Position numbers and translations under genes: made by a program | Source: Terriglobia bacterium | GTDB taxonomy: Bacteria; Acidobacteriota; Terriglobia; Versatilivoradales; Versatilivoraceae | Reading direction: 5' to 3' | NCBI GenBank assembly: GCA_951813285.1 | Contig: OX638355.1 | Coordinates: 2,170,653-2,234,652, forward strand | Length of the DNA stretch: 64,000 nucleotides | Notes under the pieces: model-generated | Told to the model about the DNA's origin: nothing | Seen by the model: the letters and a program-made list of their open reading frames with translations, nothing else | Database searches by the model: none | Part shown: in pieces, positions 7,072 to 15,650 of the stretch | Position numbering within the stretch: position 1 is the stretch's first letter | Layout: each line of letters starts with the position of its first letter

Positions 7072-8850
7072 TCAGCCCGCGACTTGCCGTCGAAGCCTCA
7101 AGTCCTCCGTTGCTGTCTCATCGACCTTGCCCGTCCGCTCGTCGATCGCCACCCCATATTCCCGCCGTGCAGCCAACACGGACACCTTGCCGTTCCTGAC
7201 GTCCCGTTCCACCGCCTGGGGGGACCGCTCCAGCGGGTTGCCCCAGCCGCCGCCGCCCGCCTGCCGGTGGTAGATGCGCTCGCCCTGCTTGATGGAGGTC
7301 GAGATCATGGTCTGCAGGACCCTGGTTTCCACTTTTCCCCGCAGTTCGTTGATGGAGCCCCTTCCCGGCCGGCCGCCGGAGAGCCCGTAGGGGGGATGGT
7401 CCCTGCGGTCTGAGCGGATGGCCAGGTGGGCTTCCCCTTCCAGCAGGCGCCACTCGCGCTCGATGCCGAGACCGCCCCGGAATCGGCCGGCTCCCCCGCT
7501 GTCGGTCACCATTCCGTAACGTTCGATGTGGACGGGATACTCGCACTCGGCCTGCTCCACCGGGATATTGGCGGCCACGTTGGCGATGTTGCACAGTCCA
7601 TCGTTGCCGTCCCGGTCGGGCCGGCCTCCCCAAGTGCCGGAGAGCAGCTCGTAGTAGACATAGGGTACCCGACGGCCGCCCTGTTCCCGCAAGCCCCCGA
7701 TGATCACCAGGGTGTTACCGCCTTCGCCGGCCGCAAAGACGCGATCCGGCAGAAGGCCTGCCAGGGCGCCGAACACGGCATCGACCATGCGGAATCCGGT
7801 AATTCCCCTCATGGATGAAGCTGCCGGCATGACCCCGTGCACCACCGTGCCGGGAGGAGCCACGATCCTCAGCGGCTTGAAGAGTCCGGCGGTGTTGGGG
7901 ACCTCCTCCTGCATGACCGAGCGGATGCAGAGGGCCACCACCGAGGCGGTGAAGGAGAGCGTGCAGTTGATGGCTCCCCTCACCTGGGGGGCCGAGCCGG
8001 TGAAATCGGCGGTCAGGGAGTCGCCCTTCACGGCTATCGTGACCTTTATAGGCACCGGGGGGCCGCCGACGCCGTCACTGTCCATATGGTCGGTAAAGGT
8101 GTAGCAGCCGTCGGGCCAGGAGGCGATTTCCCGTCGAAGCAGCCTTTCGGTGTATGCGATCAGTTCGGACGCGCAGCGAGTGAAGGTCCCCAGACTGTAG
8201 CGCCGGATGAGTTCATGGATGGCCCGCTCCCCGATGTGGCAGGCGGCGATCTGGGCCTGCACGTCCCCGATGGTCATGCGCGGCACCCGGACGTTGGTCC
8301 TGAGCAGGGCAAAGAGAGCCTCATCGGGCTCTCCCCGCCGGTAGAGCTTTAGCCAGGGAATCCGCAGGCCGTCCTGAAAGATCTCGGTGTTGTCGCAGGC
8401 CGAGCTGCCGGGGAGACGTCCTCCCAGGTCGAGGTGGTGGGCCGTGCTCACGGCAAAGGCGGCCAGCCGGTCCTCCCAGAAGACGGGCTTCACGATGAAG
8501 ATGTCCGGGATGTGCATGCCCCCGTCGAAAGGGTCGTTGAGAATGAAGATGTCTCCCGGGCACATGCTCTCTCCATACTTCCGGAAGAGGGTCTCCATGG
8601 CGTAGGGCACCGTGCCCAGGTGCAGAGGCGTGGTGACGCCCTGGGCGATCATCTCTCCCTCGGCATTGCAAAGAGAGGTGGAGTAGTCCAGGCAATCGCG
8701 GACGATGGTGGAGTAGGCGGTCCGGTAGAGGGCCAGGGCCATCTCGTCGGCGGCGGAAGCCAGGGCATTCTGAATGATCTCCCGGGTGACGGGATCGATG
8801 GGAGCTTCCCCGGCAGGTCTGGTTCCGCCTGTGATGTCAGCGTTACTCAT
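7072..8850 (-). CDS. hyuB: Hydantoinase B / oxoprolinase family subunit
   Basis: 592-residue subunit of an ATP-dependent hydantoinase/5-oxoprolinase/acetone-carboxylase-like enzyme. Family blocks visible in order: DPVTREIIQNAL at the N-terminus, GDIFILNDPFDGGMHIPD, STAHHLDLGGRLPGS, DFTGSAPQVRGAINCT, and near the C-terminus ERYGMVTDSGGAGRFRGGLG and QAGGGGWGNPLER. It works with the product of the upstream hyuA in hydrolytic ring opening of cyclic amides such as (N-methyl)hydantoins or 5-oxoproline. The ATG at 8850 overlaps the hyuA stop by eight bases, with GGAGG directly upstream, so the two are translationally coupled. The true substrate cannot be fixed by sequence. Full length for the family. 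Confidence 0.93.
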   Translation of the reverse strand: MSNADITGGTRPAGEAPIDPVTREIIQNALASAADEMALALYRTAYSTIVRDCLDYSTSLCNAEGEMIAQGVTTPLHLGTVPYAMETLFRKYGESMCPGDIFILNDPFDGGMHIPDIFIVKPVFWEDRLAAFAVSTAHHLDLGGRLPGSSACDNTEIFQDGLRIPWLKLYRRGEPDEALFALLRTNVRVPRMTIGDVQAQIAACHIGERAIHELIRRYSLGTFTRCASELIAYTERLLRREIASWPDGCYTFTDHMDSDGVGGPPVPIKVTIAVKGDSLTADFTGSAPQVRGAINCTLSFTASVVALCIRSVMQEEVPNTAGLFKPLRIVAPPGTVVHGVMPAASSMRGITGFRMVDAVFGALAGLLPDRVFAAGEGGNTLVIIGGLREQGGRRVPYVYYELLSGTWGGRPDRDGNDGLCNIANVAANIPVEQAECEYPVHIERYGMVTDSGGAGRFRGGLGIEREWRLLEGEAHLAIRSDRRDHPPYGLSGGRPGRGSINELRGKVETRVLQTMISTSIKQGERIYHRQAGGGGWGNPLERSPQAVERDVRNGKVSVLAARREYGVAIDERTGKVDETATEDLRLRRQVAG

Positions 8851-10939
8851 CCTCCACCTCCATGACCACATTCCCATGCTCGTCCCGACGAACCGACATG
8901 AAAGGGGAGACGACGATGGTGGAGTCGTATTCGTCAATCAACAGGGGGCCCCTGGCGGTCCCGGAAAGGTCCGAGCGGGCCACCACCGGAGTGTCGATGA
9001 CACCGTAGTCGGAGCCGAAGTAGGCCTGCCGGCGAGACCGGGCCGCAAAGGCGGATGCCCCGTGTCTGAACCCCGCCTCCCGCCCGGGGGCAGCCACCTG
9101 TCCCACCAGGCGCACGGCAATGATTTCAGTGGGATTTTCGGGATCCGACCGGTGGCCGTATAGCCGCTGGTGTTCGGTTTCGAAGGCCTCGTTCAAGGCC
9201 TGGATCCCGGGTCCGTCCAGGGGGTCGCCGGAGAGCTCGAGGCGGATCTCGGAGGCCTGTCCCTGAAAGCGCAGGTCGGCGCTCCAGCTCAAGGCGACCC
9301 GGGAGGCGGCGTAGCCCTCGGCTTCGAAGCGGTCCAGCATCTTCTGCCTCAACTCCTGCCGAACTCGCTCCAGGCTTGCCGCCTCGGCGTCGGTGGCGAA
9401 AAGCAGGCAGCTCCTGACGTCGTGGTGCTCCACTCCCGAGGCCAGCAGACCCAGGGCGCTGAACAGGCCCGGCAGGGGCGGAACGATGACCTGACGGATG
9501 TGCAGCTCCCGGGCCAGACCCGCCGCATGGACGGGGCCGGATCCGCCAAAGGCCATCAACACGAACTCTCGAGGGTCCCGGCCCCGCTCGGTGGAGACGG
9601 CGCGCAGGGCTCGCATGGTCCTGGCGTTGGCAATGCGGTGGATGCCTTCGGCCGCTTGCAGCAGATCCATTCCCAGAGGAGTGGCGATCCGGTCCCGAAC
9701 GGTGCTTGTGGCGGCATCCGGGTCGATGGCGATGTCCCCGTTGGCCAGTCGGCCGGGACGGATGTATCCCAACACCACGTTGGCGTCGGTGACGGTCGGT
9801 TCCTCCCCGCCGCGGGAATAGCAGGCGGGTCCGGGGACGGCTCCGGCGCTGCGCGGACCCACCCGCAGCCCGCCGGCTCCGTCCAGATAGGCAATGCTGC
9901 CCCCGCCGGAGCCCACCTCGGCGAGGTCGATGCTGGGAGCTCGAATGAGCTCACCGCCTCCGCCCGTCAGGCGGTTGCCGGCAGAGAGGGAAGCGCCGAC
10001 CTCGTATTCGGGGCTGTAGCGCACCCGGCCCTCCTCGATCAGGGAAGCCTTGGCGGTGGTTCCCCCCATGTCCAGCGTAATGACGTTCTCCAGTCCCAGG
10101 TGGCGGGCCGTAGCCTGGGAGGCCAGCACGCCGGCGGCCGGTCCCGATTCCAGCATGTAGACGGGACGGCGGGCCGCCTCCTCTTCCGGCGTCAATCCCC
10201 CGGCGGACTGCATGATCAGCAGAGGCGAACGGATGCCCAGGGCCTCCAATCCCGACCTCATGGCCGCCAGGTAGCCGCGCATGACCGGCCGCACGTAGGC
10301 ATTGACCACGGTGGTGGCGGTGCGTTCGTATTCCTTGCGCTCGCGAAGCACCTCCGAGGAGAGAGATATCTGCACATCGGGCAGATTCCGGCGCAAATAG
10401 TCTCCCACCAGAGTCTCGTGTTGGGGCCAGGCGTAGGCGTGCAGCAGGCACACGGCTACCGATTCGACCTTCTCTTCCTTCAGGCCGCGGGCGATGCGGT
10501 TCAGGTCGTTCGGGTCCACCTCGTCCAGAACCTCGCCCCGGGCGGTCAGGCGTTCCCCGAGTTCGAACCGCAGGCAGCGCTCCACCAACTCAGGGGGTTT
10601 CTGGAAAAAGAGGTCATACATCTGGGGCGCCCGGATGCGGCGCAGCTCCAGCACGTCCCGGAACCCCCGGGTGGTGATCAGGGCCGTCAGCGCCCCGCGC
10701 CGCTCCAGGATAGCGTTGGTGGCCACGGTGGTTCCGTGAACCACTTCGGCCACCTCTGACCCGGAAGCCGCGGTGCCGTGGAGCAACCGCGAGATGCCGT
10801 TGAGCACCGCGGTCTCGAAGTCGGGCGGCGTCGAGGGAACCTTGGCGGTCCAGACGTTTCCCCCGGCATCGGCCAGGACCACGTCGGTGAAGGTTCCTCC
10901 GACATCGGCCCCCACCCGAAACGGACCAGTCGGTTTCAT
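8843..10939 (-). CDS. hyuA: Hydantoinase A / oxoprolinase family subunit
   Basis: 698-residue partner of hyuB and the ATP-binding half of the enzyme. The ASKHA-type phosphate-binding loop GADVGGTFTDVVL lies at residues 10-22 and a second phosphate motif, DMGGTTAKASLI, follows in the middle. Other family blocks are VHGTTVATNAILER, SSEVLRERKEYERT, PGPACYSRGGEEPTVTDANV and FGGSGPVHA. I chose ATG 10939 because AGGGG precedes it at good spacing and the GADVGG motif follows within ten residues; a start 16 codons upstream has no such support. Together with hyuB it forms a two-gene operon for cytoplasmic cyclic amide (hydantoin or oxoproline) hydrolysis. The neighbouring acyl-CoA ligase runs in the same direction but is separated by ~340 bp. 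Confidence 0.93.
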   Translation of the reverse strand: MKPTGPFRVGADVGGTFTDVVLADAGGNVWTAKVPSTPPDFETAVLNGISRLLHGTAASGSEVAEVVHGTTVATNAILERRGALTALITTRGFRDVLELRRIRAPQMYDLFFQKPPELVERCLRFELGERLTARGEVLDEVDPNDLNRIARGLKEEKVESVAVCLLHAYAWPQHETLVGDYLRRNLPDVQISLSSEVLRERKEYERTATTVVNAYVRPVMRGYLAAMRSGLEALGIRSPLLIMQSAGGLTPEEEAARRPVYMLESGPAAGVLASQATARHLGLENVITLDMGGTTAKASLIEEGRVRYSPEYEVGASLSAGNRLTGGGGELIRAPSIDLAEVGSGGGSIAYLDGAGGLRVGPRSAGAVPGPACYSRGGEEPTVTDANVVLGYIRPGRLANGDIAIDPDAATSTVRDRIATPLGMDLLQAAEGIHRIANARTMRALRAVSTERGRDPREFVLMAFGGSGPVHAAGLARELHIRQVIVPPLPGLFSALGLLASGVEHHDVRSCLLFATDAEAASLERVRQELRQKMLDRFEAEGYAASRVALSWSADLRFQGQASEIRLELSGDPLDGPGIQALNEAFETEHQRLYGHRSDPENPTEIIAVRLVGQVAAPGREAGFRHGASAFAARSRRQAYFGSDYGVIDTPVVARSDLSGTARGPLLIDEYDSTIVVSPFMSVRRDEHGNVVMEVEDE

Positions 10940-11283
10940 TCCGTGCCCCTGTAGCTGCAAACCATTGCTTGCTTTTTCCCCATTCAAAAAAGAATCCTCT
11001 ACCCGAGCAGTGTCTTGGCTTTGGGGAGAGCGGTGAAGCCGCGGTTGGCCTCTGTCGGTTCAGGAAACCTCTTCTACAGGTCTTCCCTATAAAGCGGCGA
11101 AGCCGCGCCAGCACTTAGCCCCGGGCGTGAGCCCGGGGGCGTGTGAGCCCGGCGCTACCGTAGCCGCGTAGGCGGCGAGTTTAAGGCCAGGTTCCGAGAC
11201 CACGCGGCCTCCCTAAAGCCACGCCTGTCAGGAACTTTCCTGTTTCACCCCCGGATCATCCACTCGACTGGGCGGCGGCCCGG
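10940..11283. other. Intergenic stretch with one dispersed repeat
   Basis: No gene. The upstream region of hyuA must contain its promoter, but no clear boxes stand out. The right part holds a hairpin-rich repeat (11093-11178) also found at 35062-35145. Confidence 0.6.
11093..11178 (-). repeat. Dispersed repeat family C, copy 1
   Basis: Read on the minus strand: CGCCGCCTACGCGGCT, a variable spacer, GGGCTCACGCCCGGGGCTAA, then GTGCTGGCGCGGCTTCGCCG. It contains three nested hairpins. A close copy lies on the plus strand at 35062-35145, where the middle hairpin is GGGCTGACGCCCACGGCTAA. Confidence 0.6.
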
Positions 11284-12831
11284 TCAATCCGGGGTGCCGT
11301 AGCGCTCCCTCAGTTCCCGTCGTAGCGTTTTCCCGTAGGCATTCTTGGGAATTTCCTCCACGAAGACCACCGATCGCGGCTTCTTGAAGCTGGCGATGCG
11401 CTCCCGGCAGAAGGCAAGCAGCTCCGGGACGGGCGGCGGGGCTTGCGGATGGCGGGGCCTGACGGCTGCTTTCACCGATTCTCCCCACTCCGGATCGGGC
11501 ACGCCGAACACGGCCACTTCGGCCACCTCAGGGTGCTCCATCAGGGCTTCCTCGACCTCTCGCGGATAAATGTTGGACGCTCCGGAGAGGATCATGTCGT
11601 TCTTGCGGTCTACCAGGAAGAGAAACCCACGTTCGTCAAGGTAGCCGATGTCTCCGGTGTGGAGCCAGCCCCCGCGCAAGGTCTCGGACGTGGCCCGCGG
11701 GTTGTTCCAGTAACCCTTCATGACCACGCCGCCTCGCACCAGAACCTCGCCGGAGCTGCCCGTGGGCAGTGGCTGACCGGCCTCGTCCACCACGCGGACT
11801 TCCACGTCGGTGCGCGGCGGCCCGGCGGTGAGCAGCGGCGGCGCCTTCTCCAGCTCCGCCGCCATGGCCCGCCGGCTGAGGGCGGTGATGGTCATGGGGG
11901 ACTCTCCCAGTCCGTAGAGCTCTGTCAGGATGGGACCGAACCGGGTCACGGCCCGGCGGGCGTCTTCCACGTACATGGGGGCGCCGCCCCAGGCGATGGC
12001 CCGCAGGGTGGAAAGGTCGTGGCCGGGGCCGACCGGCTCCTCGGCCAGTCGCTTGACCTGAGTGGGGGCCAGGAAGGGAATGAGGGTGACCTTCCAGCGG
12101 GTGATCTCCTCAAACACCCCAGCCGGGCTGAAGCCCACCGAATCGTGAAGAATGTTGGTGACGCCGCGGGCCACCAGGGGAAGTGCGTAGAGGCCGCTGC
12201 CGTGCGAGAGAGGCGCAGCGTGAAGCGCCACGTCGGTCTCGTCGGGGACGTAGTGGTCGGCGAAGAAACTCATGATCATGGCCAGCAGGTTTCGGTGGGA
12301 GAGCATGGCTCCCTTGGGCTTGCCGGTGGTGCCGGAAGTGTAGAAGAGCCAGGCCAGAGCGTCCTCGTCAAGCTCGACATCGTCCAGGAGTTCGGGACCC
12401 TGCGCCAGCAGATCCTCGTAGCCCAGGGAGTCGTCGGAAGCGGGCTTGCCGGTGCTGATCCAGTGGCTCACCGAGGTGCCCTGGCGGGCTTGTGGAATCC
12501 GGGGGTTGAAAAAGTCGCCGTGGATCACGGCGGTGGACCGGCTCTGCTCCAGAATGTAGCGAATCTCACGCGAATGGAGCCTGAAGTTGAGAGGGACCGC
12601 CACTGCCCCCAGGCGAAAGAGAGCAAACAGGGTCTCCAGAAACGGCGGCGCATTGTGCTGGAGGATGGCGACCCGGTCGCCTGACCGGATTCCCAGGTCC
12701 CTCAAGGACCCGGCCAATCGGCCGGTCCGCCGGTTGAACTCCTCGTAATACAGGATCCGGTCGCCCTGCACCAGGGCAGGCTTGCCTCCGTGGGCCCGGG
12801 CGGCGCGGCTTAACAAGAGGGCAAGGTTCAT
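11284..12831 (-). CDS. AMP-dependent acyl-CoA synthetase/ligase
   Basis: 515-residue member of the ANL adenylating family. It shows the P-loop YTSGTTGKPKG at residues 164-174, the LTELYGLGESP active-site region (A4/A5), GWLHTGDIGYLDERGFLFLVDRKND with the adenine/ribose aspartate and hinge, and the C-terminal catalytic lysine region KNAYGKTLRREL. It activates a carboxylic acid to an acyl-adenylate and transfers it to CoA in the cytoplasm; the closest functional class is medium/long-chain fatty or aryl acid CoA ligase, but chain specificity is not readable. ATG 12831 is chosen over a TTG three codons upstream. Together with the preceding hyuAB it may be part of catabolic metabolism, but no pathway is obvious. 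Confidence 0.88.
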   Translation of the reverse strand: MNLALLLSRAARAHGGKPALVQGDRILYYEEFNRRTGRLAGSLRDLGIRSGDRVAILQHNAPPFLETLFALFRLGAVAVPLNFRLHSREIRYILEQSRSTAVIHGDFFNPRIPQARQGTSVSHWISTGKPASDDSLGYEDLLAQGPELLDDVELDEDALAWLFYTSGTTGKPKGAMLSHRNLLAMIMSFFADHYVPDETDVALHAAPLSHGSGLYALPLVARGVTNILHDSVGFSPAGVFEEITRWKVTLIPFLAPTQVKRLAEEPVGPGHDLSTLRAIAWGGAPMYVEDARRAVTRFGPILTELYGLGESPMTITALSRRAMAAELEKAPPLLTAGPPRTDVEVRVVDEAGQPLPTGSSGEVLVRGGVVMKGYWNNPRATSETLRGGWLHTGDIGYLDERGFLFLVDRKNDMILSGASNIYPREVEEALMEHPEVAEVAVFGVPDPEWGESVKAAVRPRHPQAPPPVPELLAFCRERIASFKKPRSVVFVEEIPKNAYGKTLRRELRERYGTPD

Positions 12832-13550
12832 GGGCTTCAAGCGACCGGCCCGGCGCTCCCGTGGCGGGAACAGCTGCGGAGCGGGTCAGGAATCGGCCGA
12901 GGTATCCAGGGGGCCGGCCTGCCGCCGTAACATATCCTGCTCCCAACGCCGCGTCAACCGGGCGACCTTGTGCGAAACCCCCGAGCGTTATCCGCAAAGG
13001 CCGAAATGAGCTATTTACGAAGTGGAGAGTGGAGGGTTTCGGGAACAGGCAAGCTCCCGATGACCGAATTGCTTAGAGGAAGCCCACCCGGGAACGCGGG
13101 CGTCCCGCCCGCACAACACCGGCAAAGCCTCGCCCATTGCCTCGACCCGGGTCAACCGGCAAGGGCGCCAAGGCTCTGCTTCGGCCGGGCTCATGCGGTT
13201 CCCACCGGCAGGATGGACGGGTGCGCCATCGCAGGGAAACCGAGCGGCAACCCAAGGGAGAGGATGCGGGCGGGACGCCCGCGCTCCCGGGTGGGCCGCT
13301 TTGGTCACGATTGCCCTTCAAGGGAGAGTCGGCGCAAACGAACCGGCTGGATGGTCGCCTTAAATCCCGATTTGACAATCCCTTCGTGTCCCTTCGTGGA
13401 TTACTCTTTTTCCTTTTGTCTTTTTTCGTTTGTTTCGAATAATTGGCGCGGCGGCAGCCAGGGCGCGGCAACCGGGGGTCTTCTTTCCATTGCCTTGAAT
13501 TTTCGCTATTCTGCCGCGGGGCCGGCTAAACAGGAATTGCGCGTAAGCCC
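12832..13550. other. Intergenic stretch between divergent genes, with a palindromic repeat
   Basis: About 720 bp without a gene. It holds a 213-bp GC-rich inverted-repeat element (13083-13295) and, at about 13370-13440, a CTTCGTGTCCCTTCGTGG filler tract followed by a T-rich run. Apparent open frames (with repeated GVPPA or GRPRSRVG words) come from the palindromes and are not real proteins. The last ~80 bp should hold the promoter for the ATPase gene at 13551. Confidence 0.65.
13083..13295. repeat. Dispersed GC-rich inverted-repeat element, family D copy 1
   Basis: A 30-bp left arm (CCCACCCGGGAACGCGGGCG then TCCCGCCCGC) at 13083-13112 is mirrored by its near-perfect reverse complement at 13266-13295, about 150 bp apart. 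The same arms occur at 29811-29997 and around 34295-34600. No transposase is associated. Confidence 0.65.
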
Positions 13551-14750
13551 ATGGCTGAGATCAGACTGCAACATTTGACCAAGCGGTTCGGCGAGGTGAC
13601 GGCGGTGGACGACCTGAGCCTGGAGATCGCCGACCGGGAGTTCCTGGTGCTGGTTGGGCCCTCGGGCTGCGGCAAGAGCACGGTGCTGCGCTGCATTGCC
13701 GGCCTGGAAGAACTGACCGGCGGGGAGATTCTTATCGGGGACCGCCGGGTGAACAGCCTCTCTCCCAAGGACCGGGACGTGGCCATGGTATTTCAGAACT
13801 ATGCCCTCTATCCCCACATGAACGTCCGGGAAAACCTGGCCTTCGGCCTGCGCCTGAGGACGCCTCCCCATGGTCCTCTGACTTGGATCCTCGACCGCCA
13901 GGCCTGGAAGAGGAAACGGGAAGGCATCGATCGGCGGATCCAGTCTGTTGCGCGAATGCTGGAGCTTCAGGAGGTGCTGGGCCGGCGTCCCAAGCAGCTT
14001 TCGGGCGGGCAGCGCCAGCGGGTGGCCCTGGGGCGGGCCATCGTCCGCGAGCCCAAGGCATTCCTGATGGACGAGCCCCTCTCCAACCTGGACGCCAAGT
14101 TGCGGGTGGCCACTCGGATCGAGCTGGTCAAGCTGCACCGCAGGCTGGGAGTGACCACGGTCTACGTGACCCATGACCAAGTCGAGGCCATGACCATGGG
14201 GGACCGCATCGCCGTCATGAACCAGGGGATCCTCCAGCAGGTGGATACTCCCCTGAATCTCTACAATCGGCCGGCCAACCGGTTTGTGGCCGGGTTCCTG
14301 GGATCGCCGGAGATGAACTTTCTGGAAGGGCGGGTGGCCGCTCGGGACGGGGAACTCTGGCTGGAGACCGAAAGTCTGCGGCTGCCGCTCTCGGAACTCA
14401 CCCTTCATGGGGACTGGAGCGGCCAACAGGTCACCCTGGGCGTTCGCCCGGAACACATTCTCAAGTGCGGGTCCGGGCCAGACGGGAACTCGAGTCTTGT
14501 GCGAGTGGAAATCGAGGTGGAGGTGGTCGAGCCGATGGGCAGCAGTGTCCTTCTCTATCTCAAAGCCGGCGCCCATACGCTGCTGGCGCTCTGGGGGCCT
14601 GAAGCGGCGGGCCGGCCCCCGCCCGAAAGGGTGAGTCTGGATCTGTCGAAGGCGCACCTGTTCGAGTCGGGCAGCGGCCGTTCCCTCTGTCAGCCGGAGG
14701 GGCCGGCCGCGAACTTCTGGACCCGTCGGCCCAGCACGTCGCAGACGTAG
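13551..14750 (+). CDS. ABC transporter ATP-binding protein, MalK/UgpC type
   Basis: 399-residue sugar-import-type (CUT1) ATPase. Walker A is GPSGCGKST, the Q-loop VFQNYALYPHM, the signature LSGGQRQRVALGRA, Walker B AFLMDEPLSNLDA, and the H-loop VYVTHDQVEA. The C-terminal TOBE/regulatory domain follows (VTLGVRPEHI and later). A ~20-residue basic insert (PPHGPLTWILDRQAWKRKRE) lies between the Q-loop and the signature compared with textbook MalK. No permease or binding-protein gene is nearby, so this subunit probably serves transporters encoded elsewhere. Its last ~20 codons overlap the 3' end of the convergent NHL gene by 61 bp, giving an unusual SLCQPEG...NFWTRRPSTSQT tail that is probably dispensable. 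Confidence 0.9.
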   Translation: MAEIRLQHLTKRFGEVTAVDDLSLEIADREFLVLVGPSGCGKSTVLRCIAGLEELTGGEILIGDRRVNSLSPKDRDVAMVFQNYALYPHMNVRENLAFGLRLRTPPHGPLTWILDRQAWKRKREGIDRRIQSVARMLELQEVLGRRPKQLSGGQRQRVALGRAIVREPKAFLMDEPLSNLDAKLRVATRIELVKLHRRLGVTTVYVTHDQVEAMTMGDRIAVMNQGILQQVDTPLNLYNRPANRFVAGFLGSPEMNFLEGRVAARDGELWLETESLRLPLSELTLHGDWSGQQVTLGVRPEHILKCGSGPDGNSSLVRVEIEVEVVEPMGSSVLLYLKAGAHTLLALWGPEAAGRPPPERVSLDLSKAHLFESGSGRSLCQPEGPAANFWTRRPSTSQT

Positions 14751-15640
14751 ACCTCTCCGGAGGGGGCCACCGCAACGTCGTGGGCCCAGTAGAACTGCCC
14801 GTCGTATCTCCCGAAAGAGCCCCACAGATCCAACAGCCTGCCCTCGGGACTGAACTTCAGGATCCGTTCCTTCTTGTCCCGATGGACCAGGTCCCCTCCG
14901 TCGGCCACGAAGACCGACCCGTCGGCTCCGATGTCCAGGCCCCAGGGGCGGCGCATCCGGGGACTGCTCCAGTGGTGGAGCAGCCTTCCCTTGCCATCGA
15001 ACACCTGGATGCGCTGGTTGCCCCGGTCGGCCACGTAGACTCTGCCCCGGCTGTCGATGGCGATTCCGTGAGGCGTGTCGAGTTGCCCCGTCCGGTCTCC
15101 CTTGCTTCCCCAGTCCATCAGAAATTTCCCGTCAGCGGAGAACTTGGCTACCCGGCTGTTGACATAGCCGTCTGCTACGAAAATCTCCCCGCTGCCGGCC
15201 ACGGCCACGTCGGTGGGCTTGTTGAAGTGCGCGGGTCCCAGGCCGGGAGTTCCCCGGGTTCCCAGGGTCATCAACAGCTCTCCCCGGGGGCTGAACTTGA
15301 AGACCTGGTGGAGACTCACGTCCACCACCCAGACATTGTCCCGGGGATCGACCTCCAGGCCGTGGGCCGCCTCGGTGAACCGGCCCTCGCCCCAGGATGC
15401 CAGCAGCTTGCCGGTGGCCCCGTCGAAACAGAGGATGGGCGGGTCGGTGCGTTGAAAGATGAAAACCCGGTTTTGTGAATCCACGTCCACCCCGGCGACC
15501 CCGGCAAAGGGGGATCCTTCCGGAGCCCGCGGCCAGCCGTGGACGACCCGGTATTTTGAGCCGGCAATAGGGTTCAGGTCAGGCCACAGCGCAATTCCGG
15601 CCAGCGTCGCAAAGGCTGCCGCCAACCACAGGCGTCGCAA
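14690..15640 (-). CDS. Exported NHL-repeat beta-propeller protein
   Basis: About 316 residues from TTG 15640, chosen because a GAGGAG site sits six bases upstream and the resulting N-terminus (RRLWLAAAFATLAGIALW) is a signal peptide or membrane anchor; a GTG at 15676 is the alternative. The rest is at least five NHL-type blades with repeating patterns such as PHGIAIDSRGRVYVADRGNQ, KPTDVAVAGSGEIFVADGYV and HDVAVAPSGEVYVCDVLG, as in peptidyl-alpha-hydroxyglycine lyase-like propellers. It probably acts in the periplasm as a binding or lyase domain. The next upstream gene, a dehydrogenase, ends ten bases before it, so they form an operon. Its 3' end overlaps the convergent ATPase gene. Confidence 0.82.
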   Translation of the reverse strand: MRRLWLAAAFATLAGIALWPDLNPIAGSKYRVVHGWPRAPEGSPFAGVAGVDVDSQNRVFIFQRTDPPILCFDGATGKLLASWGEGRFTEAAHGLEVDPRDNVWVVDVSLHQVFKFSPRGELLMTLGTRGTPGLGPAHFNKPTDVAVAGSGEIFVADGYVNSRVAKFSADGKFLMDWGSKGDRTGQLDTPHGIAIDSRGRVYVADRGNQRIQVFDGKGRLLHHWSSPRMRRPWGLDIGADGSVFVADGGDLVHRDKKERILKFSPEGRLLDLWGSFGRYDGQFYWAHDVAVAPSGEVYVCDVLGRRVQKFAAGPSG

Positions 15641-15650
15641 TGGAGTCTCC

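Noticed and set aside
9170-10759. A 529-codon plus-strand frame antisense to hyuA
   Set aside because: The opposite strand encodes an intact hydantoinase subunit; this frame only reflects codon bias.
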